A DNA stretch of 64,000 bases, taken from NCBI GenBank assembly GCA_017409005.1, contig JAFQTP010000007.1, positions 56,479 to 120,478 on the forward strand, in the 5' to 3' direction. The stretch comes from Clostridia bacterium. GTDB taxonomy: Bacteria > Bacillota > Clostridia > Christensenellales > UBA1242. This document shows positions 53,080-62,858 of this stretch, in pieces. The notes below the pieces were generated by a model, which was given only the letters and a program-made list of their open reading frames with translations, was not told the origin of the DNA and ran no database searches. Position 1 is the stretch's first letter. The number at the start of each line of letters is the position of its first letter. Made by a program: the position numbers and the translations under genes.

Positions 53080-54015
53080 TTTTTTAAATCTTAAATTTGC
53101 TCCAGTCATATTAAACAATTTATTGCCGGCTTGTTTATTTATAAGTCTGCTAAAAACCCTGTCGTCGTAATGGCTTTGCAATTGCTCTAATGTTAAGTTT
53201 GAAGAAATTAGGGTTTTTAAATTGTTTCTTTGTCTGGTGTCAAGAATTAAATATAAATATTCTTTTGTAACATTGTCAAACATAATTTCGCTTCCAAGGT
53301 CGTCAATAATTAATAAATCACAAGTTAAATATGGCGAAAGTATGTCTTGTTTGTTTAAATAATTTGAAGTGTGATAGTCTAAAAAACTGTTATTCATGTT
53401 AAAAGCGGTGGTAAAAATGGAAAAAACTCGGTTGTTAATTGCTTCGTTTAAAACACATTCTGAAAGATAAGTTTTTCCTACACCAGTTTTACCCAAAATA
53501 ACCAAAGTTTGGGTGTTATCAAAAATAAAATCTTTTGCAGAAGAATAAATGTGTTTTATGTTTTCTTGTGTTTTTGCGTCGCCAAATAACGAATAGTTGA
53601 TATTAGAAAATTGAGGAAGTGATTGTTTGTTTATGCCACTTTCTTTTAAAAACAATTTTGATTGTTCAGTTTTGTAGCATTGGCATGGAACGTTGTTTAT
53701 AAAACCTTTATCGTTACATTTTTTGCATTCATATTGTGGTTTTAAATCGTCTTTAGTAAAGCCACAATTTTTTAACTCTGCATTTAATGTTTTTCGTTCC
53801 TCTTCAATTTGTTTTAAAATTTGTTTTGCTTCGTTAGAGCTATCCTCTAGTTTGCTTAAATCAAATTGCAAACTTCTAATTTTATAAAAACTGGTTTTAA
53901 AGTTTTCGTTTTTTAAAGCTTTTTCAAAATTAATGTTTGCATTAAGTTTTGCATTTTTTTGCTTAGTTGCAAACAATTCGCTTAATTGTTTTGAAACTTC
54001 GACTTTGTTTATCAT
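53077..54015 (-). CDS. Replicative helicase loader ATPase (DnaI/DnaC-like)
   Basis: 312 residues. A zinc finger CKKCNDKGFINNVPCQC (about residues 97-113) is followed by an AAA+ domain: Walker A GKTGVGKTYL, Walker B LLIIDDLGSE, sensor SSNLTLEQL and Arg finger SRLINK. It loads the replicative helicase at the origin, together with the DnaD-like partner encoded upstream with a 4-base overlap (ATGA). This matches the DnaB-DnaI pair of Bacillota. High confidence. Confidence 0.9.
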   Translation of the reverse strand: MINKVEVSKQLSELFATKQKNAKLNANINFEKALKNENFKTSFYKIRSLQFDLSKLEDSSNEAKQILKQIEEERKTLNAELKNCGFTKDDLKPQYECKKCNDKGFINNVPCQCYKTEQSKLFLKESGINKQSLPQFSNINYSLFGDAKTQENIKHIYSSAKDFIFDNTQTLVILGKTGVGKTYLSECVLNEAINNRVFSIFTTAFNMNNSFLDYHTSNYLNKQDILSPYLTCDLLIIDDLGSEIMFDNVTKEYLYLILDTRQRNNLKTLISSNLTLEQLQSHYDDRVFSRLINKQAGNKLFNMTGANLRFKK

Positions 54016-55472
54016 AGTTCCACCTCATTAATGTTGTCAAATAGGCTATTAAGTTGGTCTTTTGTGTATTCTTGTTTTTCAATGGTTGGCTTTTTAGATT
54101 GCTTTTTATAAGCACTTTCAAAATCAAGTTTTTCGTTTTGTGCTGCTTCCACGGTGGTTATGCCTTTGTTGTGATAAATTGAAAGCACTCGGTTTAAAAA
54201 CTGCATTGGTTGCATTTTATCTTTGCTAATTGAAACTGCATAATCTAAAACCTCTTTGTTTGTGTGCCAGTTGTTAATCCAGGTGTTGTAATATTCGCGG
54301 TCGAATTTATTAACATGTCTGCCAAGCCCAAATGCCGAAATAATTTCTTCAATTGCGCCATCAAAGCAGTTTAGTTCGTTAATATAAATATCAATTGCTT
54401 CGGCGGTAATAATTCCAAGTTTGTAAATTTTATTAACAATTGAATCTAGCCCTTGCAAGTTTTTAATGCTTGAAGTAAAGCAATATAGGCTTAGTTTGTT
54501 AAGGGCAGCATAGTCGTAGCCTAAATTACACCAATTAGAAACATAGGTTTCAACCACAATTGAAAGGTTGTCGTAGTGCACGCCAAGGTTGCGGCAAACG
54601 GCTTTTGCAATTTTAAAGTATTCTTCTTCCATTGCAAAATAATCGTCAATTTCTTTAACGCTAAATTTGTTTAATTCGTAACATTTGTTTAATAGAGCAT
54701 CAAGTTTAAAAATGTTGCCTTTTTTCTTTTTAACAAGTTTTGCAACATGCATAATTGCATCTAATTCAAAGCCTAAATTGGTTTTCCAATCTAAAAACAT
54801 GGTTTGTTCTTCCATAGTGCAAGCACGTTTAACGCCTAGGGTTGCTAACACAAGTTTAATATCTTCGCTGTAAAGAAGTTCGTTTCTAATGGTAAGTTCA
54901 ACATCTTCTAATGTTTTTAAACCTTCGCGTGCCCAGCTTCTTAAAATAGATAGTATGTAGTTTGCACTAACTTTATCGTCTTTTTTATTAACACAATATT
55001 CAATAATTCTTACAACAGCTTCTTGTTCTAGATTGTAATATTCAATTAGGTCGTAATATTGTTTAAATTCGTTAATTTCAATTTGGCGTGATAAATGTTT
55101 TTGAGCGTTTGTGTTAAACGATTTATATTTATTAACATCATATTTTGCCAAATATTTTGTTGCTGTTTTCATAGAGTTAAACACAACTTCAAAAGGTTCG
55201 GTTGTAATTACAGTTACAAGGTTTAATTCTTGCAGTTTATATAAATATTCGGTTACATCATATTCTTCTAATTCTAGTTTTTTTGCAAATGTTGAAATCG
55301 AAATTTCTTCATAAGGGTTTTCAGAATTTCCGTTTTGACACAAAAAAACACCATACAAATAAATTCGTAAAGCTTTTTCGTTTAATGTTGGTAAAAACTC
55401 TAGAATAAAATTGTTTTCTAGTGTGGTTTTTCCATCTTTAAAAAATTCGTCCGATAGCCTGCAAAATGCCAT
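54012..55472 (-). CDS. DnaD-like replication initiation protein (DnaB-type loader)
   Basis: 486 residues with a winged-helix N-terminus (SISTFAKKLELEEYDVTEYLYKL) and two DnaD-like (DDBH2) segments: RIIEYCVNKKDDKVSANYILSILRSW, and VLDYAVSISKDKMQPMQFLNRVLSIYHNKGI with a YxxxIxxxW-like ending. It remodels origin DNA and recruits the helicase loader encoded by the next gene. Length is larger than DnaD (~230) and close to Bacillus DnaB (472). Confidence 0.88.
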   Translation of the reverse strand: MAFCRLSDEFFKDGKTTLENNFILEFLPTLNEKALRIYLYGVFLCQNGNSENPYEEISISTFAKKLELEEYDVTEYLYKLQELNLVTVITTEPFEVVFNSMKTATKYLAKYDVNKYKSFNTNAQKHLSRQIEINEFKQYYDLIEYYNLEQEAVVRIIEYCVNKKDDKVSANYILSILRSWAREGLKTLEDVELTIRNELLYSEDIKLVLATLGVKRACTMEEQTMFLDWKTNLGFELDAIMHVAKLVKKKKGNIFKLDALLNKCYELNKFSVKEIDDYFAMEEEYFKIAKAVCRNLGVHYDNLSIVVETYVSNWCNLGYDYAALNKLSLYCFTSSIKNLQGLDSIVNKIYKLGIITAEAIDIYINELNCFDGAIEEIISAFGLGRHVNKFDREYYNTWINNWHTNKEVLDYAVSISKDKMQPMQFLNRVLSIYHNKGITTVEAAQNEKLDFESAYKKQSKKPTIEKQEYTKDQLNSLFDNINEVEL

Positions 55473-55674
55473 GTGTTAACCTCTGTAAAATTTGTTGCAA
55501 TCTAAGTATATCATAAAAACTTAGTTTAACTACCATTAATTGTAATATAAACTTAAAAAATAATCAATTAGTAAATTTTACATATTTTAATTAAATAAAT
55601 TTAATTATGGTTATTTAAGTTTTTTTAAAAAGGCTGATGTGTTATAATTTAAATTGAAAAAAGGAAAATAAACT

Positions 55675-56868
55675 ATGAGAATTTTACATACTGCCGATTG
55701 GCACATAGGAACCAGAACCGACGATTATTTAAGGCTGGACGAGCAACGTAAAACCTGTGCCGAAATTGTTAATATTGCAAACGAAAAACAAGTTGATATG
55801 GTTATTATTGCTGGCGACTTGTACGATTCGTTTTTACCTAGTGCCGATGCCGAAAAACTTGTGTTCGACACGCTTTTGGAACTTTGCAACGATGGCAACC
55901 GACCAGTTATTGTTATTGCTGGCAATCACGACGACCCTCGTAGGCTTTCAAATGCACACGTGTTTGCAAGCATGCACAACATTTATTTGGTTGGTGCAAT
56001 GGAAAAAATTAAATTTGCAAACTTAAAAAACAAAAATGTTGTTCCGGTTAAAAGCGGAGTTGGCCATATTGAGTTTAAAACCAAGGCTGGCGAAAAGGTT
56101 GTTGTTGCAACCATGCCATTTCCAAGTTACTATCGCTATAAACAAATTAAAAAAGATGGTGAACAGCTTGGCGATAGCATAAAAGAGTGGTTTAAGCCTG
56201 CTCTTGCTGGTTTTAGAAAAGATACAATTAACATTGCTGTTAGCCACTTATTAACATACCCAGTAAATTGTAATCCAGATGAATTTGCAAACTACGAAGT
56301 TGTGGGTGGGGCAATTTCGTTTGTAGACCGTGAAAATTTGGTTAGCCAAGCCGACTACACAGCGCTTGGGCACATTCACCATCAAATTGCAATAGATAAA
56401 ATAAATCATATTTACTATTCGGGTGGAACAATAAATAAATTTTTCGACGATGTGTCAGTTAAAAACCATGTGTTAATTGCCGATTTTGATTCTAAGCATA
56501 AAGTTAAAAAAGTTGAGTCGGTTGAACTAACAAACCCTAAAAGGTTGCAATCGCAACGAGTTTCTTCAATGGAAGAAGCGTTAAACTTTTTAAAGGTTAA
56601 CACCGATAAACTTGTTAGGTTAATTTTTACCGATATGGATTTTGTTAATCCGCAAGATATTAAGAAAATTAAACGAGAATATCCAAATGTTATAACCGTT
56701 AGTGTAGAACCTAAAAAGATTTCTGACCAAGTGGTTGTTACTAAAAAAGATTTAAGCACTAAGGAAATTTTTGAAAAATTTGTTGAACATAAAACCGGCA
56801 GTTTGCCAGAGGACGAGTTAACCACCTTGTTCCTAGAACTTATGGCGGAGGTTGTTTATGAGGCCTAG
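55675..56868 (+). CDS. sbcD: Exonuclease subunit SbcD (Mre11 family)
   Basis: 397 residues. Metallophosphoesterase motifs: MRILHTADWHIG (D and H), IIAGDLYDSFLPSADA, VIVIAGNHDDPRRLS, IAVSHLLTYP and ALGHIHHQ. With SbcC it forms the nuclease that opens hairpins and processes DNA ends. It overlaps sbcC by 11 bases, so the two are coupled. Normal length. Confidence 0.95.
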   Translation: MRILHTADWHIGTRTDDYLRLDEQRKTCAEIVNIANEKQVDMVIIAGDLYDSFLPSADAEKLVFDTLLELCNDGNRPVIVIAGNHDDPRRLSNAHVFASMHNIYLVGAMEKIKFANLKNKNVVPVKSGVGHIEFKTKAGEKVVVATMPFPSYYRYKQIKKDGEQLGDSIKEWFKPALAGFRKDTINIAVSHLLTYPVNCNPDEFANYEVVGGAISFVDRENLVSQADYTALGHIHHQIAIDKINHIYYSGGTINKFFDDVSVKNHVLIADFDSKHKVKKVESVELTNPKRLQSQRVSSMEEALNFLKVNTDKLVRLIFTDMDFVNPQDIKKIKREYPNVITVSVEPKKISDQVVVTKKDLSTKEIFEKFVEHKTGSLPEDELTTLFLELMAEVVYEA

Positions 56869-59554
56869 TAAATTAACCATTTGCGGAATTAACAGTTATG
56901 TAACACCGCAAACAGTAGATTTTAAAAAGTTGTCGGAAGGAAATTTTTTTGGAATTTTTGGTGCAACCGGAAGTGGTAAAAGCACAATTTTAGATAGCAT
57001 TGTTATTGCTCTTTATGGAACAAGCGACCGCGACAATTTAAGTAACATAATTAATGTTAATGTTACCGATGCTTATATAAAATTTGAATTTGAATTAGAA
57101 CGTAATAATGAAGTTAATGTTTTAGAAGTTTCTCGAAACTTTAAGGTTAGACCAAGTGGTTTAACAAGTGGCGCACACCTAGTTAACAAAACCACAAACC
57201 AAACTTTAGGTGATTCAACCGATAAAGTTAATTCTACTATTGAAACCTTGCTTGGCATTAGTAAACGAGAGTTTTTAAAATGTGTTGCGTTACCTCAAAA
57301 CGAGTTCGACCAGTTTTTATTAGATACTCCAGCCGAACGTAAAAAGAGTGTTTCTAAACTGTTTAACCTTGAACATTTTGGTGAAGATTTAAACCGCAAA
57401 GTTAAAACTCGTTTAGATGTTTTAACGGCAAAACAACTAGCTTTAACCGAACAATTAAAAACCTTTGATAATTTAAGCGAAACCAACCAAAAAGAGTTAG
57501 AACAGGAAATTAATTCGGCTAAACAATTAATTGAAACTCAAAGTAAACAAATAGAAGTTTTGCAATTTGAATTATCAGATTTAGATAAGAAATATAACAC
57601 AAGCGTTAAACTTTCTGACGCTAAACGCCATCTTTCTGACATAAACTCACGAGAACCATATTATTTAGCATTAAAGGTTTCGCTAGATGTTTATGGTTCA
57701 AATAAAGAAAATTTGCAAAAAGTTTCGGCTGTTCGCGAAAAACTTATTAAATTAGATAGTGTTAATGAAATGCAAAAAGTTGCAAAATTAGAACTTGAGC
57801 ACAACACCGATAAACTTGAAAAATTAGAGCAAGAAATATCAAATTTAAAGCAGCAACAAAACTTGCTTAACACCGAACTTAATGTGTTTAAACTTTCACT
57901 TGAAAAGAAAAAATTGTTGCTTCAAGAAATTGAAGAAAATAATTTAAAAGTTAAAAAGTTAAAAGAAGAACATTCTAAAAATTTAGACGCACTTTTAATT
58001 ATTGACGAACGTGAAAGCAAGGTTAACAAACGTTTAGCCGAAACCTTATCGGAAATTGATTTGGTTAACGAAAGTATTAAAGAAAACGACAAACTTATTA
58101 AAAAGTTTAATGAAGTTATTTTGCTTAGCGAAAGCGAAGGTTTTGTTGAAAAACTTAACGATTTAAAATATGGAATCAACCAAACCAACCTAGACGAAGT
58201 TGAAGATTTTAGAGTTCATCGCGACATTTTAAATCTAATTGCAAAAATTAATAAGTATGTTCAAGGTTACAAACAAAAACTTGTTAAGCGTGATGAGTTA
58301 ACTCAAGAACTTGGTTGCGGTTTAGAAAATTTGCAATCTGTGCAAAAAGAACTTATTAAAACTCAAAATAGTTTAAGTAGCAAACTTACTGAGCTAAACA
58401 AAAAACACAACGACCTTTATGCTTCTAAAATTGCATATAACCTAGACGAAACAAATATTAAAAACGATGTTTCAAAATTAAAAGAGCAAATTTTAGAATT
58501 AAATAAAGAAACTAAAGCCAACGAAGAAATTGTTAATAGCCTAAGTGGTTTAAACGATTGTTCAACACAAATTAATGATGTTGTGTTACAAATTGAAAAT
58601 TGCGAATCTTTAAAAGTAGAACTTATGCAACAAGTGCTAAAAAACAATTCAACCATAAAAGCGTTAGAGGTTGAACAAAATTATTTAACTAACGAAATTG
58701 ATGGTTTAAAATCTGAAATACCTGCAGGTTTTGATGTTAGTGCTATTGAAAGCGAAATTAACGATTCTAACTACGAGCAACATGTGGCGGACCTAAACAA
58801 TTTCGAAAAACAAAAAACATATTTCGAAACATTAACCGAAACTTTAACAAACGAACTTGGTGGTGAACCAGTTGATGTTAAAATGGTTGAGGCAAAACGT
58901 GAAACTTTGGCAAACCTTACAACCCAACTTAACGAGGCAAAGGTTAAGCTTGGTATTAACGAAACCAACTACGAAAACAACAATAAACTTCTTGTTCGTC
59001 AAAACGATTTAGAAACCGAGCTTCATTTGGTTAACACCGATTTAAAACTTACTCAAAAATTAGCATCATACATTTCTAAAAATGCTTTAGTTGATTTTGT
59101 TTCGGAAGAATATTTATATTTAATTTCCGAATATGCCAACAAATTTATTTATAGCATTTCACGTGGTAAATACATGCTTAAATATTCAGCTAAAAATGCT
59201 GGCGAGTTTGTTGCAGTAGATAACTTTAATGGTGGTGCACTTCGAAGCATAAAAACACTTAGTGGTGGCGAACGATTTATTTTTAGTTTGGGGCTTGCTT
59301 TAGGTGTTTCGCAAAGTATTGCTGTTAACAACAATAAATCGTTTAACTTCTTCTTTATTGACGAAGGTTTTGGCAATTTAAGCGACGACTACATTGAAGA
59401 TGTTTTAAATTGCTTCGATAGTTTAATTAGGCTTGATTTTACTGTTGGATTTATTTCGCACGTAGAAAAAATGCAAGAGTACATAACCAATAAAGTTGTT
59501 GTTAAAAAAGATAGTAACGACGAAGGCACAATTATTGAACAATATTTTAATTAA
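56858..59554 (+). CDS. sbcC: Exonuclease subunit SbcC (Rad50 family ATPase)
   Basis: 898 residues from ATG 56858, with GGCGGAGG upstream. Walker A GATGSGKSTILD, a Q-loop near VALPQNEFDQFL, a long coiled coil, then the signature LSGGERFIFSLGLALG and Walker B FFIDEGFGNLSDD. It drives the SbcD nuclease with ATP. No Cys-x-x-Cys zinc hook is found anywhere in the coiled coil, and the protein is shorter than many SbcC (1000 or more), so apex dimerisation must differ. Followed by a terminator. Confidence 0.93.
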   Translation: MRPSKLTICGINSYVTPQTVDFKKLSEGNFFGIFGATGSGKSTILDSIVIALYGTSDRDNLSNIINVNVTDAYIKFEFELERNNEVNVLEVSRNFKVRPSGLTSGAHLVNKTTNQTLGDSTDKVNSTIETLLGISKREFLKCVALPQNEFDQFLLDTPAERKKSVSKLFNLEHFGEDLNRKVKTRLDVLTAKQLALTEQLKTFDNLSETNQKELEQEINSAKQLIETQSKQIEVLQFELSDLDKKYNTSVKLSDAKRHLSDINSREPYYLALKVSLDVYGSNKENLQKVSAVREKLIKLDSVNEMQKVAKLELEHNTDKLEKLEQEISNLKQQQNLLNTELNVFKLSLEKKKLLLQEIEENNLKVKKLKEEHSKNLDALLIIDERESKVNKRLAETLSEIDLVNESIKENDKLIKKFNEVILLSESEGFVEKLNDLKYGINQTNLDEVEDFRVHRDILNLIAKINKYVQGYKQKLVKRDELTQELGCGLENLQSVQKELIKTQNSLSSKLTELNKKHNDLYASKIAYNLDETNIKNDVSKLKEQILELNKETKANEEIVNSLSGLNDCSTQINDVVLQIENCESLKVELMQQVLKNNSTIKALEVEQNYLTNEIDGLKSEIPAGFDVSAIESEINDSNYEQHVADLNNFEKQKTYFETLTETLTNELGGEPVDVKMVEAKRETLANLTTQLNEAKVKLGINETNYENNNKLLVRQNDLETELHLVNTDLKLTQKLASYISKNALVDFVSEEYLYLISEYANKFIYSISRGKYMLKYSAKNAGEFVAVDNFNGGALRSIKTLSGGERFIFSLGLALGVSQSIAVNNNKSFNFFFIDEGFGNLSDDYIEDVLNCFDSLIRLDFTVGFISHVEKMQEYITNKVVVKKDSNDEGTIIEQYFN

Positions 59555-59574
59555 CAATTAATATCATCTTAACA

Positions 59575-59606
59575 AAAAGGGGCAAACTAAAACTGCCTCT
59601 TTTTTA
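59575..59606 (+). terminator. Terminator of sbcDC
   Basis: AAAAGGGGCA pairs with TGCCTCTTTT (one G-U) and is followed by T residues. Confidence 0.85.
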
Positions 59607-59625
59607 TTTATATGTATAAATAAGT

Positions 59626-59656
59626 TTGACAAATTGTTGCGGGGGGGGGGTAGTAT
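59626..59656 (+). promoter_or_regulatory. Promoter with a 10-G tract in the spacer (candidate phase switch)
   Basis: TTGACA (59626-59631), 19 bases including G10 (59641-59650), then TAGTAT (59651-59656). The tract length sets the spacing; two fewer G would give the best 17. It drives the collagen-like lipoprotein gene, whose start is 54 bases downstream. Confidence 0.75.
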
Positions 59657-59710
59657 TAGATTAAGGTGTTAAAACTTTAGTTTTAATCAAAAAAATAAGG
59701 GAGAATAAAA

Positions 59711-61444
59711 ATGGCAAAAGATAAAAATAAAAAACCTTTTAATGTTTTAAGTAAAAAAGGTTTTGCTACACTAGCACTTGCTGGAGTTATGGCAGTTAGC
59801 CCATTTATGCTTGTTGGTTGCGGCGAAGCTGGGCCAAAAGGTGATACGGGTGCACAAGGTGCAACTGGCGCTGCAGGCAAAAGCGCTTATGAACTTGCGG
59901 TTGATAATGGCTTTGAGGGTACACTTCAAGAGTGGCTAGATAGTTTAAAGGGAGAAACTGGTGCAACTGGAACTCAAGGTCCGCAAGGCGAACAAGGTGT
60001 TCAAGGTGAAACAGGTCCACAAGGTGCAACTGGGGCAACAGGTCCACAAGGTGTTGCTGGTAAAGATGGAACCGACGGCGCTGTTCTAAATAATGCTAGT
60101 TTTATGCATATTTCGTTTGACGATGTTGAGAAATGTTTTACAAATATTAAAAATAATTCATACGATAGTCTTTATGACGAACCTTTCTTTAATTGGTTAA
60201 AATCAATGCACGATACTTATGGGGCAAAATTCAGTTTATATGCTTATAACAATTCTCTAACAAGTGTTCCTAATACTTATGCCGATGAATTTTTAGTAGC
60301 GAAAGACTGGTTAAAAATTGGATTACACGCGGATAGTTCTAGCACTAATTATGGTAGCTCTACTTATGAACAAGGTAAAACTGCTTGGAATACTTTTGTA
60401 AATAATGTAGTTAGAATTACTGGCTCATATTTAAGCGTTGATAGAATGCCAAGACTTCATACTTTTGCAGGTAGCGAAGAAGCTCTAAAAGGTATGAGAG
60501 ATGCTAACTATGGTGCAATTGGTTTCTTGTCTGCAGATGATGCTAGAAATTCTTACTACTTTGACCAAGACACAACAGATTACTTGTATTATAACGACCA
60601 TATTACCGACCACAAGAATGGTTTAACTTTTGTGGCAACTGATTTAAGAGCAGATTGGTTTGAAGGAACAAGTGCAGGTAATGAATATAGAGAGCCAACA
60701 CAAACATCTGTTTATGATGAGCTTGTAGAAAGATATACAAATGTAGAATATGCAAATTCAGTTTCTTCCTATATCTTCTTTGGGCACGAATGGTTAATTT
60801 ATGACGGAACAACACTAGATAGTGGTAAACAATATTTCGAAGATGCTTGTAAATTTGCACAAGATTATGATATTGGCTTTGATTTCTCTCAAAACAAAGC
60901 ATTTAATCCAACATCAAACGACATTTACCCTGAAGTAACAACTACTGGTGGAGAAGATGACCAAGAGCCTGAAGTAACAACTGTAATGTATTATGATACA
61001 GAAATGCAAATTGTTGATAGTATTAGCGAGATGACATTTGATGGAAACTATGCTCCACCAGGAGGTGCTAGTAATGATTTTAATGATTCTGGTATTGCTG
61101 GTAGAGCAACTTGTATTACAGCAGTTCTTGCAGTTAATGGTGGAGAAACAATAAATTTTGCTTCTAACCTAGAAGAAATATTTGGTTCAACAAACTTGTC
61201 TTTTGCTCTGATAGAATTTGCATCTGCACCATTGTCTAAAGAAACTATGTCATTCCCAAATGTTAATTCTGGTAGTGCTACAACAGAACAAAAAGCAGCT
61301 TGTGCATATGCTTGGCTAACAGAAGCCCATACATTACAAACTAATACAAGATACGTAATACTTGCATTCAAAAATGGTGATGGCAGTGTTGATTTCACTG
61401 CTGAACAATTACAAGCATTATCTCAATGTTTAATATTTTCATAA
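59711..61444 (+). CDS. Collagen-like lipoprotein with a polysaccharide-deacetylase-like domain
   Basis: 577 residues. The leader ends in lipobox LVGC (C37). Short Gly-x-y repeats (GPKGDTGAQGATGAAG and GETGATGTQGPQGEQG) frame the GKSAYELAVDNGFEGTLQEW block common in such bacterial collagens. From about 130 on is a globular domain with HISFDDV, YGAKFSLYAYN and IGFLSADDA, which looks like a polysaccharide deacetylase/NodB-type barrel, though key His residues are not certain. The start follows AGGGAGAA. Codons change from host-type in the repeats to AGA-only in the globular part, suggesting a mosaic. Expression may be phase-variable. Confidence 0.75.
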   Translation: MAKDKNKKPFNVLSKKGFATLALAGVMAVSPFMLVGCGEAGPKGDTGAQGATGAAGKSAYELAVDNGFEGTLQEWLDSLKGETGATGTQGPQGEQGVQGETGPQGATGATGPQGVAGKDGTDGAVLNNASFMHISFDDVEKCFTNIKNNSYDSLYDEPFFNWLKSMHDTYGAKFSLYAYNNSLTSVPNTYADEFLVAKDWLKIGLHADSSSTNYGSSTYEQGKTAWNTFVNNVVRITGSYLSVDRMPRLHTFAGSEEALKGMRDANYGAIGFLSADDARNSYYFDQDTTDYLYYNDHITDHKNGLTFVATDLRADWFEGTSAGNEYREPTQTSVYDELVERYTNVEYANSVSSYIFFGHEWLIYDGTTLDSGKQYFEDACKFAQDYDIGFDFSQNKAFNPTSNDIYPEVTTTGGEDDQEPEVTTVMYYDTEMQIVDSISEMTFDGNYAPPGGASNDFNDSGIAGRATCITAVLAVNGGETINFASNLEEIFGSTNLSFALIEFASAPLSKETMSFPNVNSGSATTEQKAACAYAWLTEAHTLQTNTRYVILAFKNGDGSVDFTAEQLQALSQCLIFS

Positions 61445-61459
61445 GGCATATATCTAAAT

Positions 61460-61490
61460 AAAAAAGAGCGAAATTAATCGCTCTTTTTTA
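61460..61490. terminator. Bidirectional terminator
   Basis: AAAAAAGAGCG/CGCTCTTTTTT with an 8-base loop, serving both convergent genes. Confidence 0.92.
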
Positions 61491-61500
61491 GCACACAAAT

Positions 61501-62025
61501 TTATTTGCTTTCCATATATTCAATTAACTTATTAAAGTTCTTTTCGTCCATATCGTTTAGTTGGCTTGGTGTTAACTTTTTAATTTCGTTTATTGTTAGT
61601 TCAACATGCTCGTAGGTGCGGTCGGGTCTATCAAATTCGCCATCAACGCCAAATTTTGTTTCATTGCCTTGTTTTAAATATTTGCAAATATAGTAGTAGT
61701 CAATGCGGTTGCTTTTAAAGGTTTCGCCTTTATATTCCATTTCGTTAGCGTAATATAGTTTTCCTAAGTATTTTTCAACTTTAACAACAATATTAAATTC
61801 TTCTAAAGTTTCTCTTATAACGGCTTGTTTTGTGGTTTCGCCATCGTCAACACTTCCGCCCGGAAAAAGGTAGTGAACAATGCCGGTGTCTTTATATGTT
61901 ACTTTTAGTGCTAAAAGTTTATTGTTTTTTAACACAATTGCGCGTGCTTTTTTAAAATATTTATGGTTTTTAAAAAGTTCGTATGATATTCTAGATTTTT
62001 CTAATTTATAATCTTCTTTTGTCAT
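61501..62025 (-). CDS. NUDIX hydrolase
   Basis: 174 residues from ATG 62025, which has AAGGGG upstream; the frame to 62043 is less likely. The Nudix box GGSVDDGETTKQAVIRETLEEFNI (Gx5Ex7REUxEExxU) is complete. It cleaves nucleoside diphosphate-linked compounds; substrate unknown. The C-terminus is Lys-rich. Single gene convergent with the collagen-like gene. Confidence 0.88.
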   Translation of the reverse strand: MTKEDYKLEKSRISYELFKNHKYFKKARAIVLKNNKLLALKVTYKDTGIVHYLFPGGSVDDGETTKQAVIRETLEEFNIVVKVEKYLGKLYYANEMEYKGETFKSNRIDYYYICKYLKQGNETKFGVDGEFDRPDRTYEHVELTINEIKKLTPSQLNDMDEKNFNKLIEYMESK

Positions 62026-62155
62026 ATATAACCCCTTAAACAAATATAATAATGCTTGGTTTTAGTTATTATAAACTATTTAATGCATTATGCAAACTTA
62101 ATAAATTGTTTTGTTAAAAAGGGGTTGTCGTGCTACAATTTTATTTGGAGATATT

Positions 62156-62836
62156 ATGTTTACATACGAAGAACTTGAAAACGATTTAAATATTATTGCA
62201 ACCTATGAACTTATTGACCGTTTTGATTTTAAGCCACTAGCATTGCATGGCGTAACTCACGTTACAAACGTGGTTCGAATTGTAGACGAGGTTTTAACTT
62301 TGCTTGGCGAAAGCCCCGAAGTTGTTAACATTGGTAAAATTGCTGCATTTTTGCACGACCTTGGTATGAAGGAAGGTAAAAAAGACCATGCAAAACGTAG
62401 CGTTAAAGAGGCAAAACGAATTTTAAAGGGTAAAGACTTAACTCGTAAACAAAAAAAGATTATTTTTGAAGCAATTAAATGGCATAGCGTTAGTGGAAAA
62501 CAAAAAGATATTGTTGCTGCAACATTAATTTTTGCTGATAAACTTGATGCTGATAAAACCAGACTTGGAGAAATGGGTTACGATGTTGAAGGATTTAAAG
62601 AAACCCAACATATCGAAAAAATTGATTTTGCTTTAGAAAAAACCAGAGAGGGTTCAACGCTAGATGTTATTTTTCATGTAACACCTCAGTTTGACGCACA
62701 TGAGTTTGTTGGATATTATCATTCAGCTAAAATTTTTAAAAGTGTTAAAACATTTGCCGATTTTATTGGTTCAGAATATAAAATATTTTTAAACAACAAT
62801 TTGTGGGTAGATAAAACCGGAGTTAAAAACCTTTAA
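62156..62836 (+). CDS. HD-domain phosphohydrolase
   Basis: 226 residues from ATG 62156 (TTGGAGAT upstream). H in GVTHVTNVVRIVDEV, HD in AAFLHDLGM, EAIKWHS and ADKLDADKTR make the metal site. Such proteins hydrolyse phosphomonoesters of nucleotides or second messengers. Partner genes are a convergent NUDIX upstream and an M14 peptidase 55 bases after its stop. Family certain, substrate not. Confidence 0.85.
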   Translation: MFTYEELENDLNIIATYELIDRFDFKPLALHGVTHVTNVVRIVDEVLTLLGESPEVVNIGKIAAFLHDLGMKEGKKDHAKRSVKEAKRILKGKDLTRKQKKIIFEAIKWHSVSGKQKDIVAATLIFADKLDADKTRLGEMGYDVEGFKETQHIEKIDFALEKTREGSTLDVIFHVTPQFDAHEFVGYYHSAKIFKSVKTFADFIGSEYKIFLNNNLWVDKTGVKNL

Positions 62837-62858
62837 CAAAATAAAATAATAATTCATA

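Noticed and set aside
59641-59650. G10 tract as an assembly error
   Set aside because: Homopolymers can be miscounted, but the tract lies exactly between good -35 and -10 boxes; kept as a finding with read-level checking advised.
59805-60047. 80-codon minus-strand frame with Gln/Leu/His pattern
   Set aside because: Antisense of the Gly-x-y repeat coding region; composition follows from that.
59820-60080. CRISPR-like or tandem repeat array
   Set aside because: The periodicity is 9 bases from Gly-x-y codons of the collagen-like protein, without constant repeats and unique spacers.
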